In this document: in pieces, positions 24,472 to 33,052 of the stretch | Numbering within the stretch: the first letter of the stretch is position 1 | How the letters are laid out: each line of letters begins with the position of its first letter | Assembly: GCF_003315135.1 (NCBI RefSeq) | Contig: NZ_QNRK01000008.1 | Span: 124,001-188,000, forward strand | From: Roseiarcus fermentans | GTDB lineage: Bacteria; Pseudomonadota; Alphaproteobacteria; Rhizobiales; Beijerinckiaceae | Reading direction: 5' to 3' | Length of the DNA: 64,000 nt | Translations under genes and position numbers: made by a program | The notes under the pieces: generated by a model | Databases searched by the model: none | Seen by the model: the letters and a program-made list of their open reading frames with translations, nothing else | Told to the model about the DNA's origin: nothing

Positions 24472-25176
24472 ATGATTGATTTGTATTATTGGCCCACGCC
24501 AAATGGCCATAAGATAACACTCTTCCTTGAAGAATCTGGTGTCAATTATCACATTCATCCAATTGATATAAGTGCTGGCGATCAATTCAAAGCCTCGTTC
24601 CTTCAGATATCTCCCAATAACCGGATGCCCGCGATTGTTGATAGCAGCCCTGCAGACGGCGGAAAGCCTGTCAGCGTGTTCGAATCCGGCGCCATCCTGT
24701 TATATCTCGCCGACAAGACCGGGTTGTTCCTGCCTGATGATCTTCGCGGCCGCAAAACCACTCTGGAGTGGTTGTTCTGGCAGGTTGGTGGTCTCGGACC
24801 GATGGCAGGGCAGAATCATCATTTCGGCGTTTACGCCCCGGAAAGAATTCCCTATGCGGTCGACCGATACGTGAAGGAGACAAACCGTCTTTATGGGGTC
24901 CTGGATCGAAGGCTCGCTGATCTGCCCTTTATCGCGGGATCGAGCTACACAATCGCCGATATGGCCATTTACCCTTGGATCGTTCCATGGAAACGCCAGC
25001 AACAAGTCTTGTCAGAGTTCCCCAATCTTGAACGTTGGTTCGAGGCCATTCGCCAACGACCCGCGACCGTACGCGCTTATGCGAAGGGTGAACCCTATGC
25101 GAGCAGGCCGGCCGTCACGGAGGAGGGCAAGAAAATCTTGTTCGGTCAAACGTCGGCGCGGCCGATCGGGACCTGA
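24472..25176 (+). CDS. yfcG: Glutathione transferase, YfcG-type disulfide-bond oxidoreductase (GST-B)
   Basis: 234 residues, very similar to E. coli YfcG over the whole length: MIDLYYWPTPNGHKITLFLE, ISPNNRMPAIVDSSPADGG, FESGAILLYLADKTGLFL, WQVGGLGPMAGQNHHF, SYTIADMAIYPW. YfcG reduces disulfides using two glutathiones held in the dimer, without an active-site Cys. It is intact, with GGAGC upstream of ATG 24472, and probably still under operator site 4. The sequence here is visibly lower in GC than its neighbours (for example 24470-24620), which hints at separate origin from GST-A. Confidence 0.92.
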   Translation: MIDLYYWPTPNGHKITLFLEESGVNYHIHPIDISAGDQFKASFLQISPNNRMPAIVDSSPADGGKPVSVFESGAILLYLADKTGLFLPDDLRGRKTTLEWLFWQVGGLGPMAGQNHHFGVYAPERIPYAVDRYVKETNRLYGVLDRRLADLPFIAGSSYTIADMAIYPWIVPWKRQQQVLSEFPNLERWFEAIRQRPATVRAYAKGEPYASRPAVTEEGKKILFGQTSARPIGT

Positions 25177-25220
25177 GGCAGGACGCCCGATCCTTGGCCA
25201 GTTTTGGACGCCGATTGACA

Positions 25221-25444
25221 CCGATCCCGCCCATGGTCGCTTTCCGCCGGCATCGAGCATGGGCGCGGGAACACTGCGCCGTGAGCCGATCGCATCGGCG
25301 GCAAGCGTCGAAGTTGAGGTGTCCGTGTTCGATTTGTTCTGCGCTGCGCCAGACTTTGCGCCGCCGCGCTTGCGCGCAGCCTTCGCTCGTCGCCGCGACA
25401 TGACGCCGCCGCGATCCTGGCCGACACGGGGGGTGCGGTTAGCT
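25221..25444. repeat. Direct repeat flanking the sulfotransferase gene, downstream copy
   Basis: About 224 bp nearly identical (estimated near 88 percent) to 27112-27333. It starts at the sulfotransferase stop codon and runs to the point equivalent to the sulfotransferase start; on the minus strand it even keeps the ATG at 25234 and the first codons MGGIG before diverging. It looks like the leader of a second, lost sulfotransferase gene. Confidence 0.8.
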
Positions 25445-27125
25445 AATGCATCTCGACCGGCGCCAGCGCGCGCAACGCGCCGAGCCACGGCTCATAGCGC
25501 CGCCAGCGCTGCATCGATGTCGCGTAAACCGGCTGGCGCGCCTGCCAGCGGCTCGCGGTTCTGACGACCCGCGGGTTTCGCTCCGGCGCGAGGCAGGCGT
25601 CGTTCCAATCGAGCCCGAGAAAGGCCACAAGCCGGCGTGTTTGCGCCTCCCGATCGACGACCAGCGCCTCGTAGTCGACTTCGATGAAGCGGTCGGGCGG
25701 AAGAATTCTGCGCCAATGGTCCATCAATCGCTCGTACTGACGATAATAAAACACGAGATCCCCGCGTTCCCAGGCGTATTCGTGGCCAGCCCAGAAATTA
25801 GTGAAGTAGTTCGAAAGACAGGTGTCGATCGGGTGGCGACGGCAATGAATGATGCGCGCTTGCGGAAGCGCGAGCCGCACGAGCCAGAGCAACTCGAAAT
25901 TGCGAGGCATCTTGTCCGTCACGCGCAGCGCTTTCGGGCCGAGGCCGCGCAGGAGCGACAGATACGCCTCCGCGACCTCCGCCATCGAGTCCCTTCGGAT
26001 CGGAATGACGCCGGCCGCCTGCCAGGTCGCCAGCCGATCTGCCCAAAAGGGCAGTTCCCCGCCGGGCGCGACCGTCGGGTGCGACGACAGGATCTGCTCG
26101 ACGAGGGTGGTGCCGGACCGGGGCATGCCGACCACCAGGACCGGCAGATCGTCTTCGGGCCGGGCAGGCCTCGCCAGCAACGGCGCCGCCCGGTCGAGCG
26201 CCTCGGCGGTGAAGCTTTGCAGGGTGCGATCCACCCTGGCGGCGCAGTCCTGCCGATTGAAGCGGATGGAGCGCGCTCTCAGGCTGTTCCCCGCGTCGTA
26301 ATGCCCGATCGCCCTGGCGTGCTCGCCGAGGTCGTCATAGGCTTTGCCGAGGCCGAAATGGATCGCCAGGCGCGCCAACGCCGGAAGGGTCGGCCGGTCG
26401 AGCGCCGCCTCCATCCGCCGCAGGAGGGGTCGGTCCTCCTCTGTCATGCGCTTGATGTCGGCGAGCGCCGGGAAGGCGGTCGGCGTCTCCTCGACCCCGC
26501 GGGCGAGCAGCCGCTCCGCCGCTTCGAACCTGCCGAGGTCGGACAGGAGCTTGCCGATCCGATGCACGGTGTTGGCGCGCCGGGGCGCCAGCGTCGCCAG
26601 AGTTTGAAGGTCCCTCTCCGCCTCCCCGCTTCGCCCCTCCTTCATCAGCGCCTTGACGGCGTAGAAGCCTCGGTCGGCTTCGTCCTGCGCCGAGCGGCGC
26701 AAGGCGTGACAGACCTCCAGAGCCTCCGCCTCGCGCCCCTGGCGCTCGAGGGCTTCGACCAGATAGCCGAGCGCGTCCTCGTCGGCCGGCTGGAGTTCGA
26801 CGGCGCGGCGCAGGCTCGCCGCGGCCTCGCCGCATCGGCCGCAACAAAGATAGGTGACGCCGAGGTCGCGGTGCGCCCGTGCGTTCAGCGGGTCGAGCCG
26901 GATGATCTCGGCGACGACGGGAATCGCCTCCATCCAGCGCCCGGCGAACCATCGCTTCTCCGCCTCGAGCGACAGCGCCCGCAGTCTTCGCCTCGTCTCG
27001 GGCGAAAACGCCGGGGCCGGGGCCGGGCCGGGCGGCGCAGCCGCGCTTTCGGTTCCCCCGCGCGCCCGCGGGTCGTCGCGAACGTCGTTCGCCCCGGCGA
27101 GGTCCGATGCGCCGATCCCGCCCAT
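25443..27125 (-). CDS. TPR-repeat sulfotransferase-family protein
   Basis: 560 residues. An Ala/Pro-rich N-terminal tail (1-40) is followed by tetratricopeptide repeats from about 55 to 285 (AGRWMEAIPVVAEIIRLDPL, HRDLGVTYLCCGRCGEAAAS). The C-terminal sulfotransferase domain has the phosphosulfate loop GMPRSGTTLVEQIL (333-346) and the 3'-phosphate site RRHPIDTCLSNYF. It would move sulfate from PAPS to an unknown acceptor; the TPR part probably binds a protein or peptide. Such fusions occur in families in Hyphomicrobiales. No signal peptide. A 220-bp leader repeat lies on both sides, and a decayed third piece is at 3606. Confidence 0.88.
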   Translation of the reverse strand: MGGIGASDLAGANDVRDDPRARGGTESAAAPPGPAPAPAFSPETRRRLRALSLEAEKRWFAGRWMEAIPVVAEIIRLDPLNARAHRDLGVTYLCCGRCGEAAASLRRAVELQPADEDALGYLVEALERQGREAEALEVCHALRRSAQDEADRGFYAVKALMKEGRSGEAERDLQTLATLAPRRANTVHRIGKLLSDLGRFEAAERLLARGVEETPTAFPALADIKRMTEEDRPLLRRMEAALDRPTLPALARLAIHFGLGKAYDDLGEHARAIGHYDAGNSLRARSIRFNRQDCAARVDRTLQSFTAEALDRAAPLLARPARPEDDLPVLVVGMPRSGTTLVEQILSSHPTVAPGGELPFWADRLATWQAAGVIPIRRDSMAEVAEAYLSLLRGLGPKALRVTDKMPRNFELLWLVRLALPQARIIHCRRHPIDTCLSNYFTNFWAGHEYAWERGDLVFYYRQYERLMDHWRRILPPDRFIEVDYEALVVDREAQTRRLVAFLGLDWNDACLAPERNPRVVRTASRWQARQPVYATSMQRWRRYEPWLGALRALAPVEMH

Positions 27126-27333
27126 GGTCGCTTTCCGCCGTCATCGAGCCTGGGCGCGGGAACACTGCGCCGCGAGCCGATCGTACCCGCGGCGCGCGTC
27201 GAAGTTAAGTTGTCCGTGTTCGTGTTGTTCTGCGCTGGCGCAGACTTTGCCCCGCCGCGCTTGCGCGCAGCCTTCGCTCGTCGCCGCGACCTGACGCCGC
27301 AGCGATCCTGGCCGACCCGGGGGGCGGCGGCTA
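27112..27333. repeat. Direct repeat flanking the sulfotransferase gene, upstream copy
   Basis: Covers the sulfotransferase start (ATG 27125) and its whole upstream gap back to the stop codon of the 2-hydroxyacid dehydrogenase gene (27331). Matches 25221-25444 with scattered substitutions and one 3-bp difference near the far end. It may hold the promoter of the gene; both copies also contain one long shared minus-strand reading frame (RRRAKAARKRGGAKS, IGSRRSVPAP), whose coding status is doubtful. Confidence 0.8.
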
Positions 27334-28359
27334 ACTCCGCTCGATCGGCTTCGAGCGCGAGCGGGCGACCGTCTCGCGCTGCGCCCTGCGGCAGGAGAGC
27401 GGCGGCAGTCCGCGCAGGATCAGCTCCGCGTCGGCGACCGTCTGGCGGCCGATTTCGAGCAGCGAATCCGTCATCGCGCCGGCCCGGTGCGGCGACAGCA
27501 CCAGAGCTTCGACCCTGCGCGCCGGATCGTCCGGCGGCGCCGGCTCGACCGGGAAGACGTCGGTCGCCGCGCGGAATTTTCCATCCTCGATCGCGCGCAA
27601 GAATTCCGGGAAATCGACCACCCCGGCGCGGCTCATCAGCAGCATGACGGCGCCGGGCGTCACCCGATCGAACTCCCGCTTGCCCAGGAACCCCTGGTTC
27701 TCGCTGGTGACGGAGGCGAACACGACGATCGCCTGCGATTCTGCCAGGATCTCGTCGAGCGAAGCGGCCTCGACCCCGAAGCCCTCCATGAAATGCGCCG
27801 ACACCCACGGATCATAAGCCTTCACCGTGCAGCCGAACGGCCGGACGAGCGGAACGAAGGCGCGCGCGAGATCGCCGAAGCCGATCAGGCCGACCCGCGC
27901 CCCGTAGAGCGAGAAGCAGCCCGCGGCGCCGTCGAGCAGCCACTTCTCGTCGCCCCTGCGCATGGCGCGGTCGGCGGTCGTGATCCCGCGGCAGAGGTCG
28001 ATCAGCAGCCCGAGCGTCATTTCGGCGACGGGCCGCGCGAAGGCGGAGCTCGGCGCGAGCACGTGGACGCCGCGCTCGAAGCAGACGTCGTAATCGACGT
28101 TCTGAAGAAAATTGGTTTCGACGTTGATGATGGCGCGCAGTTTTTGCGCGCGGGCGAGGCGTTCCCCCGGCATGTCGCTCTGGCCGATCAGCAGCGCCAT
28201 TTCCGGCAGGAGCGCCTCGAACCGCTCCGCCGGCATGCGACCGGGCCCATCGTGCGCCGCGAGTTCGCCGAGGGTCTCGAGACGCCGCCACAGCGCGGGG
28301 TCGAAGATCTCGGTCAGGCCGCGCGGCTGCGGATCGACCACGATCAGCGGTTTCGTCAT
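27331..28359 (-). CDS. D-isomer-specific 2-hydroxyacid dehydrogenase
   Basis: 342 residues from ATG 28359 with GGGAGGAG upstream. NAD-binding GLIGFGDLARAFVPLVRPFG, followed by an acidic residue in AYDPW. The catalytic Arg is in MSRAGVVDFPEF, the Glu in VFPVEPAPPDD and the His in LSPHRAGAMTD. Members include phosphoglycerate, glyoxylate and hydroxypyruvate reductases. The MSRAG in place of NxxRG is a variation, so the substrate is open. It follows gabD by about 80 bp on the same strand and could be co-transcribed. Confidence 0.88.
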   Translation of the reverse strand: MTKPLIVVDPQPRGLTEIFDPALWRRLETLGELAAHDGPGRMPAERFEALLPEMALLIGQSDMPGERLARAQKLRAIINVETNFLQNVDYDVCFERGVHVLAPSSAFARPVAEMTLGLLIDLCRGITTADRAMRRGDEKWLLDGAAGCFSLYGARVGLIGFGDLARAFVPLVRPFGCTVKAYDPWVSAHFMEGFGVEAASLDEILAESQAIVVFASVTSENQGFLGKREFDRVTPGAVMLLMSRAGVVDFPEFLRAIEDGKFRAATDVFPVEPAPPDDPARRVEALVLSPHRAGAMTDSLLEIGRQTVADAELILRGLPPLSCRRAQRETVARSRSKPIERS

Positions 28360-28439
28360 GTTCTCCTCCCGCACACGTCCCCCCGACCCGGATCGCTATC
28401 GAGGCGCTCGAGGCGCCCCGTCCGGTTGTCCCTCGCGGA

Positions 28440-29897
28440 CTATGGCGCCGCGAGGCCGCCCATCAGCATGTATTTCATCTCGAGGTATTCCTCGACGCCG
28501 TGGCGCGAGCCCTCGCGGCCGATCCCGCTCTCCTTGACGCCGCCGAACGGCGCCTCGGCGGTCGAGATGATGCCCTCGTTGATGCCGACCATGCCGTATT
28601 CGAGCCCTTCGGCGACCCGCCAGACGCGGCCGATGTCGCGGGCGTAGAAGTAGCAGGCGAGGCCGAACTCGGTGGCGTTGGCCATGGCGATCGCCTCGTC
28701 CTCGGTCTTGAAGCGGAACAGCGGCGCGACCGGGCCGAAAGTTTCCTCGCGCGCCACGGCCATATCGGGGGTCACGCCCGCGAGCACGGTCGGCTGATAA
28801 AAATTGCCGCCGAGCGCCTTGCCGCCGACCACGATCCGCGCGCCCTTGGCGAGCGCGTCGGCGACGTGCTCCTCGACCTTGGCGACCGCCGCCTCGTTGA
28901 TCAACGGGCCGGTCGTCACGCCGTCGCCGAAACCGTCGCCGACCTTGAGCGTTCGCACGGCCGCGGCGAGTTTGTCGGCAAAGGCCTCGTAGACGCCGTC
29001 CTGCACCAGCAGGCGGTTGGCGCAGACGCAGGTCTGGCCGGCGTTGCGGTACTTGGACGCCATCGCGCCCTGGACGGCGGCGTCGAGGTCGGCGTCGTCG
29101 AACACGATGAACGGCGCGTTGCCGCCGAGTTCGAGCCCGAGCTTCTTGATGGTCGGGGCGCACTGCGCCATCAGCGTTCGGCCGACTTCGGTGGAGCCGG
29201 TGAAGGTGAGGCCGCGCACGATCGGATTGGCCGTCATCTCGGCGCCGATCTCGCGCGAGGACCCGGTGATCACCGAGAAGACGCCGGGCGGCAGGCCGGC
29301 GCGCTCGCCCAGTTCGGCGATCGCCAGCGCCGAGAGCGGCGTCTCGGACGCGGGCTTGCACACGAAGGCGCAGCCGGCGGCGAGCGCCGGCCCGGCCTTG
29401 CGGGTGATCATGGCGTTGGGAAAATTCCACGGCGTGATCGCCGCGACCACGCCGAGCGGCTGCCTGATCACGATCATGCGCGCGTTGGGCCAGGGCGAGG
29501 GGATCGTCTCGCCGTAGATGCGCTTGGCTTCCTCGGCGAAGAACTCGATGAACGAGGCGCCGTAGGCGATCTCGCCGCGCGATTCGGCGAGCGGCTTGCC
29601 CTGCTCGGCGGTCATGATGCGCGCCAGGTCTTCCTGGTTGTCCATCATCAGGGCGAACCACTTGCGCAAGATCGTGGCGCGCTCCTTGGCGGTTCGCTTC
29701 GCCCACAGCTTTTGCGCCGTCTCGGCGGCCTCGATCGCCCGCCGCGTCTCCGCCGCGCCGAGTTTCGGGACCCGCCCGATCACGCCGCCGTCCGATGGGT
29801 TGGTGACCGCAAGCGTCGCCGCGCCGCCGATCCATTCGCCGGCGACGTAGCATGTGTCCTTGAGCAGCGTGGGGTCTGTCAACGCCAGGGTCGTCAT
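28440..29897 (-). CDS. gabD: Succinate-semialdehyde dehydrogenase (NADP-type)
   Basis: 485 residues from ATG 29897 (AGGAG upstream), the usual length. ALDH motifs: PWNFPNAMITRKAGPALAAGC, FTGSTEVGRTLM, catalytic Glu in LELGGNAPFIVFDDAD, catalytic Cys in NAGQTCVCANR, and EETFGPVAPLF. The SSADH-specific stretch KYRNAGQTCVCANRLLVQ is present. It oxidises succinate semialdehyde to succinate, feeding GABA or related carbon into the TCA cycle. Divergent from the ETF-QO gene. Confidence 0.9.
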   Translation of the reverse strand: MTTLALTDPTLLKDTCYVAGEWIGGAATLAVTNPSDGGVIGRVPKLGAAETRRAIEAAETAQKLWAKRTAKERATILRKWFALMMDNQEDLARIMTAEQGKPLAESRGEIAYGASFIEFFAEEAKRIYGETIPSPWPNARMIVIRQPLGVVAAITPWNFPNAMITRKAGPALAAGCAFVCKPASETPLSALAIAELGERAGLPPGVFSVITGSSREIGAEMTANPIVRGLTFTGSTEVGRTLMAQCAPTIKKLGLELGGNAPFIVFDDADLDAAVQGAMASKYRNAGQTCVCANRLLVQDGVYEAFADKLAAAVRTLKVGDGFGDGVTTGPLINEAAVAKVEEHVADALAKGARIVVGGKALGGNFYQPTVLAGVTPDMAVAREETFGPVAPLFRFKTEDEAIAMANATEFGLACYFYARDIGRVWRVAEGLEYGMVGINEGIISTAEAPFGGVKESGIGREGSRHGVEEYLEMKYMLMGGLAAP

Positions 29898-30281
29898 TCG
29901 CAAGGCTCCTGTCCCGGGCCGCCGCGGCGCCGCGGCGGGGACGTTGGTTGAGGAAAACCGGCCGCCATGCGTCGAGGGCGGCGATTCTGGCCCGGGACAG
30001 TGGGGCGCCGGAAGGCGGCGCGCAACGTTTCTTCTGTCGGCCCCGTCCACGGCGACGCTCGACCCGTTCGTTCGGATGGGTTTTCCGCAGGCGCGATTTG
30101 CGGCAGATCTCGACAAGCGGGGAGGCGAGCGGGGCCTCGAAAGAACGGATCGCCGCCTCTGGAAAACGGTTTAGACATGAACTATCTTGCCGTGACACGG
30201 ATGCATCGCGCCTTTAGGAAGGCATGACGAAGGTTTCACAAGCGGGTGACCGGGCCGGACCGCACGAAAGACGAGGGAGCC

Positions 30282-31955
30282 ATGACGCCGAAGGACATTC
30301 TCGATAAGTTCGGGCCGCGGGAGTCGATGGCCTACGACGTGGTGGTCGTCGGGGCCGGGCCTGCGGGGCTGGCGACCGCGATCCGGCTGAAGCAGCTCGA
30401 CCCGGCGCTGTCGGTGGTCGTCCTGGAGAAGGGCTCGGAGCCGGGCGCGCACATTCTCTCCGGCGCGGTGATGGACCCCAGGGCCCTGACGGAACTCTTT
30501 CCCGACTGGCAGGCGCGCGGCGCGCCGCTCAACCAGCCGGTCGTCGGCGACGACGTGCTGATCCTGTCCGAGACGGGGTCGCGCCGCATTCCGGATTTTC
30601 TCGTCCCGCGCAATTTCCACAACAACGGCTGCTACATCGTCCGGCTCGGCTATGTGGTGAAGTGGCTCGCCGAACAGGCCGAGGCGCTCGGGGTCGAGAT
30701 CTTCCCGGGCTTCGCCGCCGCCGAGATCCTCTACGCCGAGGACGGCTCGGTGCGCGGGGTCGCGACCGGGAACATGGGGATCGGCAAGGACGGCGAGGCC
30801 AAGGACGCGTTCCAGCTCGGCATGGAGCTGACCGGCCGCTACACCATCTTCGCCGAGGGCGCGCGCGGCCAGCTCGGCCGGCAATTGCTCGACCGCTTCC
30901 GCCTGACCGAGGGCAAGGACCCGCAGACCTACGCGATCGGGATCAAGGAGCTGTGGGAGGTTCCCGACGAGAAGGCGGAGCCCGGCCGCGTCATGCACAC
31001 CGCCGGCTGGCCGATGGGCAGGGGCGCCTTCGGCGGCGGCTTCCTCTACCATCTCGAAGGGAGCCTCGTTTCGGTCGGCTTCGTCATCGGCCTCGACTAT
31101 GCGAATCCGTGGCTGAACCCGTTCGAGGAGATGCAGCGCTGGAAGACGCATCCCGCCATCCGCTCGCACATCGAGGGCGGCAAGCGGCTGAGCTACGGCG
31201 CGCGCGCGATCAACAACGGCGGCCCGCAGGCCCTGCCGAAGGTCGTGTTCCCGGGCGGCGCGCTGGTCGGCTGCGACGCGGGCTTCATGAACGCGGCGCG
31301 CGTCAAGGGCAGCCACGCGGCGATCAAGAGCGGCATGCTGTGCGCCGAAGCGCTGGCGGAAGCGCTCGCCGCCGGCCGCAGCGGCGACGAACTCGACGCT
31401 TACCCGGCCCTCTTCCGCAAGAGCTGGCTCCACTGGGAATTGCAGCAGAGCCGCAACTTCAAGCCCTGGTTCAAGAAGGGGCCGCTGGTCGGCGAACTGA
31501 TGACCGGCGTCGAGCACTGGCTCTTGCCGAAGCTCGGCGTTGCGTCGCCGCCCTGGACGATCCACGTCGCCAAGCCCGATTACGCCTGCCTGAAGCCGGC
31601 CTCGGAATGCCCGAAGATCGACTACCCCAAGCCCGACGGCAAGCTGACCTTCGACCGGCTGGGGTCGGTGTTCATCGCCAACGTCGCCCACGAAGAGGAC
31701 CAGCCGCCGCATCTGACGCTGAAGGACGCGACCGTTCCGGTCGCGGTGAATCTCGCCCGTTTCGCCGGGCCCGAGCAGCGTTACTGCCCGGCCGGGGTGT
31801 ACGAGTTCGTCGCCGACGAGACGGGCGCGGAGCGCCTGGTGATCAACGCCCAGAATTGCGTCCACTGCAAGACCTGCGACGTCAAGGATCCCACCCAGAA
31901 CATCGTCTGGGTCGCGCCCGAAGGCGGCGGCGGCCCGAATTACTCCGGCATGTGA
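30282..31955 (+). CDS. Electron-transfer flavoprotein-ubiquinone oxidoreductase
   Basis: 557 residues from ATG 30282 (GAGGGAG upstream). FAD-binding VVVVGAGPAGLATAIRL at the N-terminus, GGFLYHLEG and GCDAGFMNAARVKGSHAAIKSGMLCAEAL, and the 4Fe-4S ligands in RYCPAGVYEF and NAQNCVHCKTCDVKDPTQNIVW near the C-terminus. It passes electrons from ETF, and so from acyl-CoA and other flavin dehydrogenases, to ubiquinone at the inner membrane. Complete and well conserved. Confidence 0.95.
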   Translation: MTPKDILDKFGPRESMAYDVVVVGAGPAGLATAIRLKQLDPALSVVVLEKGSEPGAHILSGAVMDPRALTELFPDWQARGAPLNQPVVGDDVLILSETGSRRIPDFLVPRNFHNNGCYIVRLGYVVKWLAEQAEALGVEIFPGFAAAEILYAEDGSVRGVATGNMGIGKDGEAKDAFQLGMELTGRYTIFAEGARGQLGRQLLDRFRLTEGKDPQTYAIGIKELWEVPDEKAEPGRVMHTAGWPMGRGAFGGGFLYHLEGSLVSVGFVIGLDYANPWLNPFEEMQRWKTHPAIRSHIEGGKRLSYGARAINNGGPQALPKVVFPGGALVGCDAGFMNAARVKGSHAAIKSGMLCAEALAEALAAGRSGDELDAYPALFRKSWLHWELQQSRNFKPWFKKGPLVGELMTGVEHWLLPKLGVASPPWTIHVAKPDYACLKPASECPKIDYPKPDGKLTFDRLGSVFIANVAHEEDQPPHLTLKDATVPVAVNLARFAGPEQRYCPAGVYEFVADETGAERLVINAQNCVHCKTCDVKDPTQNIVWVAPEGGGGPNYSGM

Positions 31956-32091
31956 GGCGCGCGAACGGCGGATCCGTCATCCTCGGCTCGAGCGCCGCGG
32001 CCGCGTTCGGGCAGGCTGGCGGCGCGCCGCCGGGCGCGGTATCGTCCGGCGGGTTCCAGAAGATGCACGCTTCGGCGTCGGGGGTCGGATC

Positions 32092-32502
32092 ATGACAATC
32101 ACACGCGGCTTGGGTCTTGGCGCGCTGCTCGTCGTCGCGTGCGGTCATGCCGGCGCGACCGAGATGGACGGTCGGCTGTCCGGCGCCTGGGCGACCTCAC
32201 AGGCCGACTGCCAGAAGCTGTTCGTCCGCGGCGGCGGCGGCTACACCTTCCGCCAGCCGGTCGACCAGTTCGCCCAGGCGGCGATCATCACGCCGGGCAC
32301 GGTCGTCCTGCCGAACCAGACCTGCCAGGTCACGGGCGCGACCCAAGACAATGGGCTGACGAAGCTCGAGTTTCAGTGCAAGGACTCGATCAGCTACACC
32401 ACGCAGTCGGTCGAGATCGAGGTCAAGTCCAGCTCCTCGATGATCTACCGGCCGAACGGCGATAAGACGCTGGACACCGCCCTGATCAAATGCGGGATGT
32501 GA
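32092..32502 (+). CDS. Secreted small hypothetical protein
   Basis: 136 residues with a signal peptide (MTITRGLGLGALLVVACGHAGA; cut after AGA near 22). The mature part of about 114 residues has four Cys (in ADCQKL, QTCQV, QCKDS, IKCGM) that could form two disulfides, and alternates beta-strand-like stretches (STSVEIEVKSSSS type). It begins ATEMDGRLSGAWATSQADC, like other small periplasmic proteins of Hyphomicrobiales, but I do not know a function. It ends 17 bp into the opposing acetyltransferase gene. Confidence 0.75.
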   Translation: MTITRGLGLGALLVVACGHAGATEMDGRLSGAWATSQADCQKLFVRGGGGYTFRQPVDQFAQAAIITPGTVVLPNQTCQVTGATQDNGLTKLEFQCKDSISYTTQSVEIEVKSSSSMIYRPNGDKTLDTALIKCGM

Positions 32503-33052
32503 CCCCGGGCTCGGGTGCGGAGGATCCCGCGCCGGGGAACAGCATCGTGACGTGAACAGTCGTTCCTTCGCGGCGCGTGCTGGTGATCAGGCCGCTGTGC
32601 TCGAACACGGCGAGCATCGAGGCGTTGTCGGACAGGACCTCGGCGGTGAACTCGGTTATCCCCGATTCGCGCGCCACCGCCGTGATGGCGTGCATCAGCA
32701 CCGCGCCGAGACCATGGTGCTGAAAGTCGTCGACGACCGAGAAGGCCACCTCGGCCTTGCCCGGCTCGATGACCACGAACCGCGCCCCGCCGACGATTCC
32801 CGGCGCGCCGTTCCGCTCGGCGACCGCGATCAGGACGACGTGATCGACGAAATTCACGTCGAAGAAGAAGTGCTCCTCCTTCTCGGAAAAGTGGCGCTTC
32901 ACCGCGAAGAAGCGATGGTAGAGCGTGTCGGCGCTCGCGTGCTCCATCAAGTCGATGATTTCCTTGCGGTCTTCCGGCTTCTGGGCGCGGATTTCCACCG
33001 TGCTGCCGTCGTGGAGCGTTTCGATCACGTGGTATGTCTTGGGATTGAACAT
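32486..33052 (-). CDS. GNAT-family N-acetyltransferase
   Basis: 188 residues from ATG 33052; GGGGGGAA upstream. The GNAT core is seen in VAFSVVDDFQHHGLGAVLMHAI, where QHHGLG holds the acetyl-CoA pyrophosphate loop, followed by GITEFTAEVLSDNASMLAVFEHSG. The N-terminal part IRAQKPEDRKEIIDLMEHASADTLYHRFF resembles the acetyltransferase domain of Pat/YfiQ-type proteins, here as a stand-alone domain. Acceptor unknown. Convergent with the preceding gene, overlapping at the stop codons. Confidence 0.85.
   Translation of the reverse strand: MFNPKTYHVIETLHDGSTVEIRAQKPEDRKEIIDLMEHASADTLYHRFFAVKRHFSEKEEHFFFDVNFVDHVVLIAVAERNGAPGIVGGARFVVIEPGKAEVAFSVVDDFQHHGLGAVLMHAITAVARESGITEFTAEVLSDNASMLAVFEHSGLITSTRREGTTVHVTMLFPGAGSSAPEPGVTSRI

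Noticed and set aside
25012-25488. Possible small basic-protein gene in the sulfotransferase leader repeats
   Set aside because: The frame RRRAKAARKRGGAKS is shared by both repeat copies, but it has no ribosome binding site in either and runs on into unrelated sequence; kept only as part of the repeat.
25221-27333. Composite transposon with the 220-bp repeats as its ends
   Set aside because: The repeats encode no transposase, have no terminal inverted repeats, and their borders match gene start and stop codons, so duplicated gene leaders explain them better.
25446-27647. Long plus-strand frame opposite the TPR-sulfotransferase
   Set aside because: Mirror of a gene with clear TPR and sulfotransferase motifs; low-complexity Arg-rich product.
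30171-31865. Long minus-strand frame opposite ETF-QO
   Set aside because: Mirror frame of a certain enzyme; no start signal.
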